DNA of 18,241 nt from JBARCX01 sp049794535 (GTDB lineage: Bacteria; Pseudomonadota; Gammaproteobacteria; Xanthomonadales; Rhodanobacteraceae): contig JBARCX010000083.1 in assembly GCA_049794535.1 (NCBI GenBank), positions 1 through 18,241 of the forward strand. The letters are read 5' to 3'. Under the pieces are notes generated by a model that did no database searches, was not told the DNA's origin, and saw nothing but the letters and a program-made list of their open reading frames with translations. Shown here in pieces: positions 1 through 7,760 of this stretch (position 1 is its first letter; each line of letters begins with the position of its first letter). A program made the translations under genes and the position numbers.

Positions 1-1284
1 CGGTACATAGCCGCCATCGAACAACTTCATCATGTTCGATGAGAAGAATGAGGCATCGACAATGAAAAAGAGCCCAGCGACAGCGCCGCTCGCCAGCAGG
101 CTCCATTTCCAGATTTCACGCATGGCGATAAACAACAGCGCTGTCGTCATCAGCATCGTGGCTGACACCGCAATGCCATAAGCCGCAGCGAGGTTGTCGG
201 ACTTTCTGAAAGCCAGGGCCAGGCTGATGGTCACCAGCATCAGGGTCCAGTTGACGGCGCCAACATAGATTTGGCCGTAACCTTCCTGAGAGGTTTGCGA
301 CACTTTCAGCCGCGGCATCCAGCCGAGTTGGATCGCCTGCCGGGTCATGGAGAAGGCGCCGGTAATGATCGACTGACTGGCAATGATGGTGGCGACTGTC
401 GACAGGATGATCAACGGCAACGTCAGCGAGGCTGGGCACAAGCGATAGAAAATATTGCCAGTCGTAGGCGCGCCCGCAAGCACGATGGCGCCCTGGCCAG
501 CGTAATTGAGTACCAGGCTAGGGAACACCAGCGTCGCCCAGGCGAGCTTGATGGGGCCGGCACCGAAATGTCCCATGTCGGCGTAGAGGGCTTCGGCACC
601 AGTCACGCAAAGAAACACACCGCCTAGCACCAGGAACCCGCTGCCGCCGCTATGGAATAAATAGCTGAGGCCGTAGTAGGGGTTGAGCGCCCACAAGATT
701 GACGGATGGCGCACGATGCCCCAGATACCGAGTATCGCCATCGTGATAAACCAGAGGGCCATGATGGGGCCGAACGCGCGTCCGATTTTCGCGGTTCCTA
801 TCGGTTGCAGCGCGAACAGACCCAGCAGAACGGCAACGGTCAGCGGCAGCACATAATGCTGCAGCGACGGTGCGGCGATGTCCAAGCCTTCCAGTGCCGA
901 GAGCACGGAAATCGCCGGTGTAATCGCGCCATCACCGTAGATCAGCGCTGCGCCGAACAAACCGGCAGCCACAATCAGCGGGCGCTTGCGTCGCTTGACG
1001 CCAAGCAAGGCCATCAACGCCAGGATGCCGCCTTCGCCATCGTTATCGATGCGCATGGCAAAGCCGGCATATTTGACCGTAGTGACGATGATCAAGGTCC
1101 AGATCAGCAGTGAGATAACGCCAAAAATCGTCTGCGGATTGTCACCGCCGGTCATGTCCAGCACCGTCTTGAACGTGTACAGCGGACTGGTGCCGATATC
1201 GCCGAACACCACGCCCAGTGCGCCGACACCGGCGGCGAGTAGGGCAGGCTTTTTCAGCGGATTCGATGCACTTTCGTCGGTCAC
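1..1284 (-). CDS. kup: KUP-family potassium uptake transporter (3' end outside window)
   Basis: This is an inner-membrane K+ importer, probably working as a K+/H+ symporter. Reading the minus strand from a GTG at 1284 gives 428 uninterrupted residues up to the window edge; the family is usually about 620-630 residues, so roughly the last third is missing. The N-terminus has the family signature GDIGTSPLYT at residues 28-37 (preceded by GVVF). Further on come NDGEGGILALMALL, YGDGAITPAISVLSALEGL and the stretch FLCVTGAEALYADMGHFG, all typical of Kup. Many hydrophobic segments alternate with short polar loops. The last visible residues, NMMKLFDGGYVP, match the family's DGG-W/Y-P region. No in-frame ATG was found just upstream; GTG at 1284 follows only a weak purine-rich stretch, so the start is moderately certain. 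The gene is divergent from the 2H phosphoesterase gene, and the shared upstream region carries an operator-like palindrome. Confidence 0.95.
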   Translation of the reverse strand, partial: MTDESASNPLKKPALLAAGVGALGVVFGDIGTSPLYTFKTVLDMTGGDNPQTIFGVISLLIWTLIIVTTVKYAGFAMRIDNDGEGGILALMALLGVKRRKRPLIVAAGLFGAALIYGDGAITPAISVLSALEGLDIAAPSLQHYVLPLTVAVLLGLFALQPIGTAKIGRAFGPIMALWFITMAILGIWGIVRHPSILWALNPYYGLSYLFHSGGSGFLVLGGVFLCVTGAEALYADMGHFGAGPIKLAWATLVFPSLVLNYAGQGAIVLAGAPTTGNIFYRLCPASLTLPLIILSTVATIIASQSIITGAFSMTRQAIQLGWMPRLKVSQTSQEGYGQIYVGAVNWTLMLVTISLALAFRKSDNLAAAYGIAVSATMLMTTALLFIAMREIWKWSLLASGAVAGLFFIVDASFFSSNMMKLFDGGYVP

Positions 1285-1332
1285 GGAGCACCTGCCTGGA
1301 ATGTCTAGGTTGAGCGAGCGAAGATGATCGAG

Positions 1333-1360
1333 TGTGACAGCCACCATGTGACACATGACA
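1333..1360. promoter_or_regulatory. Repeat/palindrome cluster upstream of kup
   Basis: The region between kup and the divergent gene holds two direct copies of TGTGACA (1333-1339 and 1347-1353, 14-bp period) and a third partial TGACA (1356-1360). The second copy lies within a perfect palindrome, CATGTG-A-CACATG, at 1345-1357. It lies about 60-75 bp upstream of the kup start, a plausible operator position. It does not fit the CRP consensus well. The function is inferred from position and symmetry only. Confidence 0.3.
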
Positions 1361-1530
1361 CCGACGGCCGTGGTTTATGTTACGTGAAGCTCATCCAGTA
1401 CGGTTCTATAACAGCAAGGGCTTCCCAGCGGGGCTTGAGATAGCGCTCTCCCCCTTCGGTGACAGGCAGGAGAGAGAGGCCGGGCCTGCTGCACAATTCA
1501 TCGGAAGATACTGAAGAGGTTCTCGTACGC

Positions 1531-2193
1531 ATGCTGTTTTCAGATCCAGGTGCCAGCCCTACCGAAACCATCGCAGCCGAGTTGCGTGACTATCCCGAAT
1601 GGCACCGGGGGAGGGAGCGTTACGGGGTTTGGATGATCCCCGTGGATGAGCCTTTGTTGCTCAGCTACATCCAGACAGTTCAGCAACAACTTGCCGACTT
1701 GCTTCACCCCAGTCCGCAGCGTCAGCCGCATCTGACGTTGTTTGTCTGCGGGTTTGAGCAGCCGATATGCGTGGATGATGACGACTTTTCGCCTCAGCAG
1801 CTAAGCAGGCAGATCGATGGCCTTAACCAAGTGCGCGGCTCTGTGTGCTCGTTGTCGTTAGGGCGGCCAGACAGCTTCGCCAGCGCGGCTTTCATACCGG
1901 TGGGCGACTCGGATGGCAGGCTATCTCGCTGGCGCGATGCGCTGAATGGGGTTGCTCGCGAAATACGTCAGGCAACGTATATCCCCCACATCACCCTGGG
2001 TCTATATAAGCGCAGGGTAGGGGCGGATGTCGTCCGTCAGCGCCTCGCGTCGTTTGATGCACCACCTATGTCACTCGCGGTTACACAACTCCACTACGCG
2101 ACCTATGACGCCCGCACGCAGTTGGGGCGATTGGAAAGCCAACATCGTCTGATGCTGAATCCGGTGGATAGACGCGGCGGCCCTGCCTGCTGA
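1531..2193 (+). CDS. LigT-like 2H phosphoesterase (2'-5' RNA ligase family)
   Basis: This is a probable cytoplasmic 2H phosphoesterase of 220 residues. The family shares two HxTx motifs that place two histidines in one active site acting on 2',3'-cyclic phosphates or 2'-5' linkages. Both are visible: HLTL at residues 67-70 and HITL at 153-156, each preceded by proline as is common in LigT-like proteins. The substrate cannot be deduced; candidates are RNA ends, cyclic nucleotides or nucleotide-sugar products. I chose ATG 1531, preceded by GAAGAGG about 11 bases upstream. An in-frame GTG at 1459 would add 24 residues but has no clear ribosome binding site and adds low-complexity sequence. The gene is followed by glsA after about 150 bp, so co-transcription is possible but unproven. 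Confidence 0.8.
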   Translation: MLFSDPGASPTETIAAELRDYPEWHRGRERYGVWMIPVDEPLLLSYIQTVQQQLADLLHPSPQRQPHLTLFVCGFEQPICVDDDDFSPQQLSRQIDGLNQVRGSVCSLSLGRPDSFASAAFIPVGDSDGRLSRWRDALNGVAREIRQATYIPHITLGLYKRRVGADVVRQRLASFDAPPMSLAVTQLHYATYDARTQLGRLESQHRLMLNPVDRRGGPAC

Positions 2194-2273
2194 CGATCGA
2201 TGAATCCGTTGCAAGTCTTTAGAGTTTGTTTAAAGTCGCGGCAGCGCGTGATTGAAACGTTACCGTGAGATAC

Positions 2274-2297
2274 CTCGTCATTCGCCGGAGTGACGAG
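2274..2297. repeat. Hairpin in the glsA leader
   Basis: CTCGTCATTC (2274-2283) pairs with GAGTGACGAG (2288-2297) around the tetraloop GCCG, giving a 10-bp stem with one G-T wobble. It lies about 45 bases upstream of the glutaminase start and has no T-run, so it is not a typical terminator. The TCGTCATTC...GTGACGA core resembles short REP-like palindromes common between genes. It could be a mobile-type repeat remnant or a leader structure. Confidence 0.45.
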
Positions 2298-2342
2298 CGA
2301 GTGCGCCATAATTTTAAGTACACCAATCAAGGTATGTGCACC

Positions 2343-3260
2343 ATGCGGGATGCCAATCTGCTACTGGAAGAAATATTGCAGGAACTTCGGCCGATGCTCA
2401 CGGTGGGGCACGTGGCGGATTACATCCCTGCCTTGGCGTCGATTCCGCGCACGAAGTTCGGCATAGCTGTCGCCACCGCCGATGGCGAGGTGTATCGCGC
2501 AGGGGATGCCGATGAGCCATTCTCGGTCCAGAGCATTTCCAAGGTGTATATGCTGACGCTGGCGCTGCGATCGGTTGGCGACAAGCTGTGGCAGCGCGTG
2601 GGCAGAGAGCCTTCCGGGAATGCGTTCAACTCGCTGGTTCAGCTGGAGATCGAGAACGGGATTCCACGCAACCCGTTCATCAATGCCGGGGCGCATATTC
2701 TGACGGACGTGGTGCTCTCGACATGCCAAGAGCCGCGTGATGCGCTACTCGACTTTGTGCGCAAGCGCAGTAACAACCCCAGCGTGAGTGATGACGCTGA
2801 TGTCGCCCGCTCAGAGAGTGCGCATGGCGCGAGAAACGCTGCGTTGGCCAATTTCATGCGCAGCTTCGGCAACCTGGATCATTCCGTGGAGGACGTGCTT
2901 GATCTCTACTTCTTCCATTGTTCCCTGCGGATGTCGTGTGTCGATCTGGCCCGAAGCTTCCTGTTTCTTTCCAACGCAGGGCTCTGCCCGTGGACGGGTG
3001 AACAGGTACTCACCGCAGATCAGGCACGACGGGTGAACGCCATGATGCTGATGTGCGGAACCTATGATGCAGCGGGCGATTTTGCATACCGCGTCGGTAT
3101 GCCGGCCAAGAGCGGCGTGGGCGGTGGCATCGTGGCGGTGGTGCCAAATCGTTTGACGGTAGCGGTGTGGTCGCCAGCCTTGAATGCGAAAGGTAACTCG
3201 GTTGCCGGCACGGCTGCGCTCGAGGCGCTTTCCCAGCGTGGCGGTTACTCGATCTTTTAG
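2343..3260 (+). CDS. glsA: Glutaminase
   Basis: The enzyme hydrolyses L-glutamine to L-glutamate and ammonia in the cytoplasm; the fold is of the serine beta-lactamase/penicillin-binding type. From ATG 2343 the product is 305 residues, close to E. coli GlsB/YneH (308). Family signatures are present: FSVQSISKVY at 60-69 holds the Ser-x-x-Lys pair (S64, K67). Also present are the conserved GNAFNSL, IPRNPFINAGAH, MRSFGN and, near the C-terminus, PAKSGVGGGI. A preceding AAGG lies about 10 bases upstream. In-frame ATG 2334 and GTG 2265 are alternatives, but the longer N-terminus would simply translate the leader hairpin. A hairpin terminator follows the stop codon directly. In enteric bacteria related glutaminases aid acid resistance through ammonia release; that role here is only a possibility. 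Confidence 0.95.
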   Translation: MRDANLLLEEILQELRPMLTVGHVADYIPALASIPRTKFGIAVATADGEVYRAGDADEPFSVQSISKVYMLTLALRSVGDKLWQRVGREPSGNAFNSLVQLEIENGIPRNPFINAGAHILTDVVLSTCQEPRDALLDFVRKRSNNPSVSDDADVARSESAHGARNAALANFMRSFGNLDHSVEDVLDLYFFHCSLRMSCVDLARSFLFLSNAGLCPWTGEQVLTADQARRVNAMMLMCGTYDAAGDFAYRVGMPAKSGVGGGIVAVVPNRLTVAVWSPALNAKGNSVAGTAALEALSQRGGYSIF

Positions 3261-3266
3261 CTGATG

Positions 3267-3288
3267 GCTTGTGCGTCCCTGCACAAGC
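3267..3288 (+). terminator. Probable terminator of glsA
   Basis: GCTTGTGC (3267-3274) and GCACAAGC (3281-3288) form a perfect 8-bp stem with a 6-base loop, six bases after the glsA stop. It is followed by GTTTC, only a short T-run, so intrinsic termination may be modest. It lies between convergent genes and may serve both strands. Confidence 0.6.
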
Positions 3289-3323
3289 GTTTCATGGCTG
3301 TGTTTGCGAAGCAGTGTTACGAC

Positions 3324-4157
3324 TCACTCATCATTACGCTTCGGCACGCTGACCGTACCTTTGACATTGCTGTGGGTAATGTCACCGCTGCCATTGGCGT
3401 GGACCGTGAAATTACCACCGACACCGTTGGCGCTAACGTCGCCGGAGCCGGTGCTTTCGACAGTGACATCACGGCCGATATCGCGGACTCTCACGTCGCC
3501 GGAGCCGGTGTGCCCTACGTTAACGCTGCCGCTGACATTGCTGAAGGTGAGGTCGCCCGAACCGGAGCGGTTTGCCTGGACATCACCGCGCACGCCATCG
3601 ATGTCGACATCGCCTGAGCCCGTTCCTTGCAGATTGACACTGCCGACCTGCCGGGCCCTTGCGTCGGCCGAGCCGAGCCGCAATGCCAATTCACCCGCGA
3701 TTTGATTGGCAACCAGGTCGCCCGAGCCTGAGTGGAAATCCAGCGAGGCGAGGCTGGTGGCATTCACATCACCCGAGCCGCTCTGGACACTGGCCGCCAG
3801 CGATGCGGGCACGCGTACTTGTAGCTTCAGATACGCATAGCTGGAGCCAAACCCGCCAAAGAAGCTGTTGTGCTCGTTCTGCGCCTCGACGGTGGCGTTG
3901 CTGCCGTTGCGGTTGGTCTTGACCTGCAGATCGTTCAACCATGACTGATCGGAGGCGCAGGCCGTGCCGCGCACCTCGATTTTGGTCAAACCTTGCACGC
4001 CCTGTATCTCCAGATCGGTGGAGCCCAGGTTTAGCTGCAGGTTGCTCAAGCCGATGGCATCGAGATCCGCATTGCGCGGCGCGCTGTAGCGGCACTCTGT
4101 CGCGCTGGCCGTAAGCGGAAGCGCGATCAGTAGGAAAGCGACGAGGATTTTATGCAC
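3324..4157 (-). CDS. Exported GSGD-repeat protein (DUF4097/DUF2807-like beta-helix)
   Basis: This is an exported, probably periplasmic or surface protein of 277 residues. The N-terminus HKILVAFLLIALPLTASA is a typical signal peptide, likely cut near TASA-TEC. From about residue 134 the mature part consists of eight consecutive units of 17-19 residues, each starting GSGD (one degenerate, GSAD), which predicts a regular beta-helix or beta-solenoid with one coil per unit. This resembles the DUF4097/DUF2807 adhesin-head-like families; the function is unknown. I place the start at GTG 4157 because AAGGAG (4166-4171) lies 8 bases upstream; GTG 4166 directly abuts that site, so it is less likely. 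At the DNA level, ACGTCGCCGGAGCCGGTG occurs exactly at 3436-3453 and 3493-3510, 57 bp (19 codons) apart, indicating recent duplication or homogenisation. It converges on glsA. Confidence 0.75.
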   Translation of the reverse strand: MHKILVAFLLIALPLTASATECRYSAPRNADLDAIGLSNLQLNLGSTDLEIQGVQGLTKIEVRGTACASDQSWLNDLQVKTNRNGSNATVEAQNEHNSFFGGFGSSYAYLKLQVRVPASLAASVQSGSGDVNATSLASLDFHSGSGDLVANQIAGELALRLGSADARARQVGSVNLQGTGSGDVDIDGVRGDVQANRSGSGDLTFSNVSGSVNVGHTGSGDVRVRDIGRDVTVESTGSGDVSANGVGGNFTVHANGSGDITHSNVKGTVSVPKRNDE

Positions 4158-4465
4158 GGCATCCACTCCTTATATGTTGGTATTGCAGCATTCGATGCAC
4201 TGAGGAGGTATAGCGTTTAAATCAGTTAGCGTCATCCACAGTATTAACCCGTGAAAGAGACATGCCTCGTCATCTATCGGGTGCAATCATGCTGGTATAA
4301 CTGCTTGGGGCCCGGCCAAGCTGATGATTTCTCTAAGAACGTTATGATGCCGTATGGCTGGAGCCGTGCGGGCTGCTTGGAGAGATTGAACAGACTCTTA
4401 GGCCATAGGTCATGGTTGGTTGGCCGCCGATAGATCCGTTTATAGACATCTCACAGGGGACGCTC
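4158..4465. other. Intergenic region between two divergent genes
   Basis: This stretch of about 300 bases separates the minus-strand GSGD gene from the plus-strand unknown gene and must carry both promoters. It is visibly more AT-rich than the flanking genes. It contains a short stem, GCTTGG (4302-4307) with CCAAGC (4315-4320), and a -10-like TATAAC at about 4297, but no convincing -35 partner. A 60-codon open frame at 4251-4433 has no ribosome binding site and no recognisable features, so I do not call it. Confidence 0.4.
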
Positions 4466-5548
4466 ATGTACGAAGATATCGAAGCCACTATTCGCCGGGT
4501 CATTGGTGTGCCGGCTGCCCTAAAAATCAAGGAGCAATACAACGATCAACGGGTTGCCAAGCAGGCGTTGTTGGAAAAGTACGTAGATACGGAACACGAT
4601 CCGAACTTTCGCGCTTATGTGTTTATCGACATACTGTTCCGAAACGACTGCATTTCTAGCCGCTGGCCGAGTCTGGAAACAACGGATCGCGACATTCGAA
4701 ACAACTTTCGCGCGTTATGTACCGAGGTGCTCACAGCTACCGCCAATGGGTGGGGCTATGAGCAAACCTTTAACCCGCAAGTGGCGGGCGGTGCAGGGAA
4801 GCCTATGCTTATCCATAGCTTCAGCATCTTTAAGTCAGTTAGGCGTGACGACGTCGGCTGGCAACCGTTCTACCTCGCTGAAGGTTTCGGAGCGGATATG
4901 GTGCTGGCGCGACCGGCACTGCGGCTGCTGCAGAGTCCGCTGGCAATCCAGAATCTATTGTTGAGCACAGGGCTGATCAGCCAGGCGAAATACCCGTCGG
5001 CGTCTCCGGTGGGGTTCGTCATCAATGCGCCGCTTTGGAACTTGTTTGGCATGGCGCCTAGAGATATCCAGTTTCCCAACGATCAGGCGCAGACTGCGCG
5101 TGTGCGCGAACAGGGGATCCCGACGGGCGCAAATAACCGAGCGTTCGCCGAGGAGCTGGAGGCATCCACACCGACGCAATTAATTGCTAATACGTTGGGT
5201 GCAGGGGGATGCGATCGCTATAACGAGATTGTGTTGCTAGGTACCTCAACCTGGTTCAACACAAAACTCAAGCCCACCGGTATTTTTGTAAAGGTTGCAC
5301 AGAAGCTAGATCGACTCTATCTGGTCGATGCCATGCTCGATCAGGACTGGATGGGGCAGGCTGAAAAATTGCAGATGCGGTTTTATCCAGATAATCAGCT
5401 GATTGATGCTATTAAAGTCTGTTCACGCGCTTTCGATTTACCCATCGTGCCAGTGTTGGACAATGCCATGGTGGATCTTGCCACGGATCATGATTTCGCT
5501 ATCACGTTTGCTGGGCTGACCATTCGTAACGACTGGAAGGATGGTTAA
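4466..5548 (+). CDS. Protein of unknown function, 360 residues
   Basis: I do not recognise this protein. ATG 4466 is well supported by AGGGGA five bases upstream; an in-frame ATG at 4412 would add 18 residues that read as leader. It has no signal peptide and no obvious membrane segment, so it is probably cytoplasmic and soluble. The first 60 residues are charged and look helical. The middle has segments rich in Gly/Pro and aromatic residues (GWGYEQTFNP, GFGADMVLARPALRLL, NAPLWNLFGMAPRD). The C-terminal third has alternating hydrophobic strands (NEIVLLGTSTWFNTKL, LDRLYLVDAMLDQDWMG, FDLPIVPVLDNAMVDL). No metal-binding or nucleotide-binding motif stands out. By eye it uses more A/T-ending codons than its neighbours, which hints at horizontal transfer. 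It stands alone, with no evident operon partner. Confidence 0.7.
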   Translation: MYEDIEATIRRVIGVPAALKIKEQYNDQRVAKQALLEKYVDTEHDPNFRAYVFIDILFRNDCISSRWPSLETTDRDIRNNFRALCTEVLTATANGWGYEQTFNPQVAGGAGKPMLIHSFSIFKSVRRDDVGWQPFYLAEGFGADMVLARPALRLLQSPLAIQNLLLSTGLISQAKYPSASPVGFVINAPLWNLFGMAPRDIQFPNDQAQTARVREQGIPTGANNRAFAEELEASTPTQLIANTLGAGGCDRYNEIVLLGTSTWFNTKLKPTGIFVKVAQKLDRLYLVDAMLDQDWMGQAEKLQMRFYPDNQLIDAIKVCSRAFDLPIVPVLDNAMVDLATDHDFAITFAGLTIRNDWKDG

Positions 5549-5655
5549 GCGAGATTCTCCAGCACCAGATGCATGGGGTGCATGCCGAATAGTTCGGTAT
5601 GCACCATCGTCTGATAGATACGCAGCCACGGATCGCAACATCCCGCGATAACCGT
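5545..5655 (-). other. Short coding-like scrap, possible gene remnant
   Basis: On the minus strand, 36 codons read openly from 5655 to a TAA at 5545-5547. The translation ends LRIYQTMVHTELFGMHPMHL-VLENLA and looks protein-like, with many G/C third positions. There is an in-frame stop at 5656-5658 and no good start, so if real it is only the C-terminal remnant of a lost gene. I cannot assign a family. It overlaps the last codons of the plus-strand unknown gene by 4 bases. Confidence 0.2.
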
Positions 5656-5692
5656 TTATTCCTGCAAGCATACGCGTGATCACGCCTCAGGC

Positions 5693-5705
5693 TTTGCTAA
5701 GCAAA
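5693..5705. promoter_or_regulatory. 13-bp palindrome upstream of the exported 560-residue protein gene
   Basis: TTTGCT-A-AGCAAA is a perfect palindrome about 90 bases upstream of ATG 5794, in the 245-base gap between genes. The position suits an operator; it is not followed by a T-run. A function is not shown by the sequence. Confidence 0.25.
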
Positions 5706-5793
5706 CCGTCAAAAATCCGTCACCGCCTCCCAATACCGTGGATTCGCTTTGCGTACGTGTTTGGTGTGCGTCTAAACCCACCCGGAGATCACG

Positions 5794-7476
5794 ATGACGA
5801 AGACCCTGCTTAACCGTTCATACCGTCGGCATGTCGCCACGGCTTTTGCGCTTACCGCTCTCGCGGCTAGTGCTATCGCATACGCCGGTGATTATTCACG
5901 CGGCCAGGACTTTCGGTTCTGGCCGGGTAATCTGGTGGTAAGCCGCAGCGTTTACGACAACAAGGCCAGCAACGTGCAGGTCGGTGCGATTCTGCCGCCG
6001 GACTGCGCTAGCACCACTGGTGGTTGCAGCGCCTCCACGGGCGCACCGTATGACGGCACGTATCCATACGTGTGGAACGATGTACTTTACGACGGCAGCT
6101 TCGGTATTACCGCGCGCATCTATCTTGATCAGATCACACCGAATGGTGAGTTGATCGATTCGTTGGAAGTGCCCAACAGTCAGCGTCCGGCAGCCATGGC
6201 CGGTGAACTGGTTACCAGCTTTAGTTCTAAATCAGAACTCGGGCTGCATCTGTCGTTGGATCACAAATACCTGACCTTCATCGGTTACGTAGCGCCGGTG
6301 AATGCGGTCGATGTGTCGAATGCCAATACGCCCGGTGCCGTCGATCCCACCAATCCGGATGGGCAGACGTTTTATCGCGCCGTTGCCACGGTGGATCGCG
6401 ATGGCCATTTCACGTTCACTGAAACCAATGCCTATAGTGGCGATAACGGTCGTTCGGCGATTTTGAATGATCGTGCAGGTGCCAATTATTTCTATACCGC
6501 AGGTAATGCCGGCAACGGCAGCAATCCGCAGCCCACGGGTGTCGTGCTTGGTGCGGGTGCGCAGTTCATCACGCTGTCTTCTTTGCCCGAAACGTCGCAG
6601 AGCCCGGGTGTTACCACGCCACTCGCTAGCTTCTCAGTCACTGCGTTGGGTGCGAAGGCGGACAAGGTCGGCAAGGATGATAATTTCCGCAGCATGGCTG
6701 TGTTTAATAACGTGGTGTATTACGCAAAGGGCAGTGGCAGCAACGGTGTGAACACGGTGTACTTCGTCGATACGACGGGCACTGCATGCCCGAAGGGTGT
6801 CGGTGTACCCGCAGTCGGCGCGGCGCTGCCGAGTGCTCCACTTACCTATAATGCGGCCACACTGAGCACCAGTGGTTTGCCGACCAATATGTGCGTGCTG
6901 GCGGGTTTCCCGTCGACGCCGGTCAAGACGGCGACGACGCTGGCTTATCCGTTCGGACTCTGGTTCGCGGATGCAAACACGTTGTACGTGGCCGATGAGG
7001 GTGATGGCTACGCCGGTGGTACCGATTTGTATACGCACGCTGCGGCGCAAACCACGGCGGGTTTGCAGAAGTGGGTGTTCAATGCCAGCACCAACAGCTG
7101 GACGCTGGCCTACACACTGCAAGCAGGCCTCAACCTTGGCCAGCCCTACACGGTGCATGGCTATCCGACAGGTAGCAATCCGGGCACCAATCTACCGTGG
7201 GCGCCGGCCACCGATGGTTTGCGCAACATCACCGGTCGCGTGGATGCGGATGGCCATGTCACGATTTGGGCCGTGACCTCGACGGTTAGCGGTGGTGGCG
7301 ATGTCGGTGCTGACCCGAATCACCTGGTGGCAATTCGCGATGACCTGAAGAACACCAGCGCATCGGGTGCAGCACAGGAGAAGTTCGTTACCCTGCGTTC
7401 GGCGCACTTTGCCGAAGTGTTGCGCGGCGTGTCGTTTACGCCGGACACGGATGCGCACCACGACGGCTGGCACTGA
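5794..7476 (+). CDS. Exported beta-propeller-like protein of unknown function
   Basis: This is a 560-residue protein with a clear signal peptide (positively charged NRSYRRH, then AFALTALAASAIAYAG, likely cut after AYA near residue 31). The mature protein is rich in Gly, Asn, Thr and Asp, with repeated short strands and turns. Segments such as AYPFGLWFADANTLYVADEG and GRVDADGHVTIWAVTSTV look like blades of an NHL/SMP-30-type propeller. Four cysteines lie in pairs (DCASTTGGC; ACPKG and NMCVLAG), possibly disulfide-bonded in the periplasm. It ends in the polar tail DTDAHHDGWH. CGGAGA lies 7 bases before ATG 5794. No catalytic motif is recognised. No partner gene is adjacent. Confidence 0.75.
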   Translation: MTKTLLNRSYRRHVATAFALTALAASAIAYAGDYSRGQDFRFWPGNLVVSRSVYDNKASNVQVGAILPPDCASTTGGCSASTGAPYDGTYPYVWNDVLYDGSFGITARIYLDQITPNGELIDSLEVPNSQRPAAMAGELVTSFSSKSELGLHLSLDHKYLTFIGYVAPVNAVDVSNANTPGAVDPTNPDGQTFYRAVATVDRDGHFTFTETNAYSGDNGRSAILNDRAGANYFYTAGNAGNGSNPQPTGVVLGAGAQFITLSSLPETSQSPGVTTPLASFSVTALGAKADKVGKDDNFRSMAVFNNVVYYAKGSGSNGVNTVYFVDTTGTACPKGVGVPAVGAALPSAPLTYNAATLSTSGLPTNMCVLAGFPSTPVKTATTLAYPFGLWFADANTLYVADEGDGYAGGTDLYTHAAAQTTAGLQKWVFNASTNSWTLAYTLQAGLNLGQPYTVHGYPTGSNPGTNLPWAPATDGLRNITGRVDADGHVTIWAVTSTVSGGGDVGADPNHLVAIRDDLKNTSASGAAQEKFVTLRSAHFAEVLRGVSFTPDTDAHHDGWH

Positions 7477-7542
7477 GTCCCGTTGAGTATTCAGTGATTG
7501 AAAGGTGGGGCGTCGTGCGTATTCACCGGTACCTCGCGGTAT

Positions 7543-7660
7543 AGCCCCTCTCCCGTTGGGAGAGGGGCTGGGGTGAGGGTGCGGGGCTTGCGCAAGTCTT
7601 CCATTATCGCTTCGGTCGAACCCTCATCCGCTGCGACCCGAAGGTAGTGGGAGAAGGGTT
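7543..7660. repeat. REPIN-like pair of inverted REP elements
   Basis: The first unit begins with a perfect 12-bp stem: AGCCCCTCTCCC (7543-7554), loop GTT, GGGAGAGGGGCT (7558-7569), continuing to TGAGGGT (7574-7580). The second unit is in the opposite orientation: ACCCTCA (7620-7626) through GTGGGAGAAGGGTT (about 7647-7660). Read on the minus strand it gives AACCCTTCTCCC...GATGAGGGTT, matching both ends of the first unit. The spacer holds a 10-bp palindrome, CTTGCGCAAG (7587-7596). CCCTCTCCC-type repeats are common between genes in Xanthomonadales and other proteobacteria. Such paired units are usually moved in trans by a RAYT transposase, which is not in this window. It may also terminate the upstream gene. 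Confidence 0.65.
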
Positions 7661-7760
7661 CAATAGGTACGGTTCGGTCCACGGCAAGGTCACTGCTACT
7701 TCCGGACGCACGTACCGGACTATCCTGTTACCTACCAGGGTGCGGCAGTGGAATCGAGTC

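Noticed and set aside
271..1327. Several plus-strand open frames of 110-135 codons
   Set aside because: They are antisense to kup, whose minus-strand frame reads as a full, conserved transporter; their products are low-complexity and unlike any protein.
1333..1357. CRP-type site upstream of kup
   Set aside because: The TGTGA half-sites are direct, not inverted with N6 spacing, and the best pairing has three mismatches.
2811..3284. A 157-codon minus-strand frame antisense to glsA
   Set aside because: The glutaminase frame carries the whole conserved family; the antisense product has no recognisable motif.
3436..3510. Repeats in the GSGD gene considered as a CRISPR array
   Set aside because: They are in-frame codon repeats with 57-bp period inside a coding gene and no variable spacers.
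4160..4162. ATG close to the start of the GSGD gene
   Set aside because: It is out of frame with the signal peptide; GTG 4157 is in frame and well spaced from AAGGAG.
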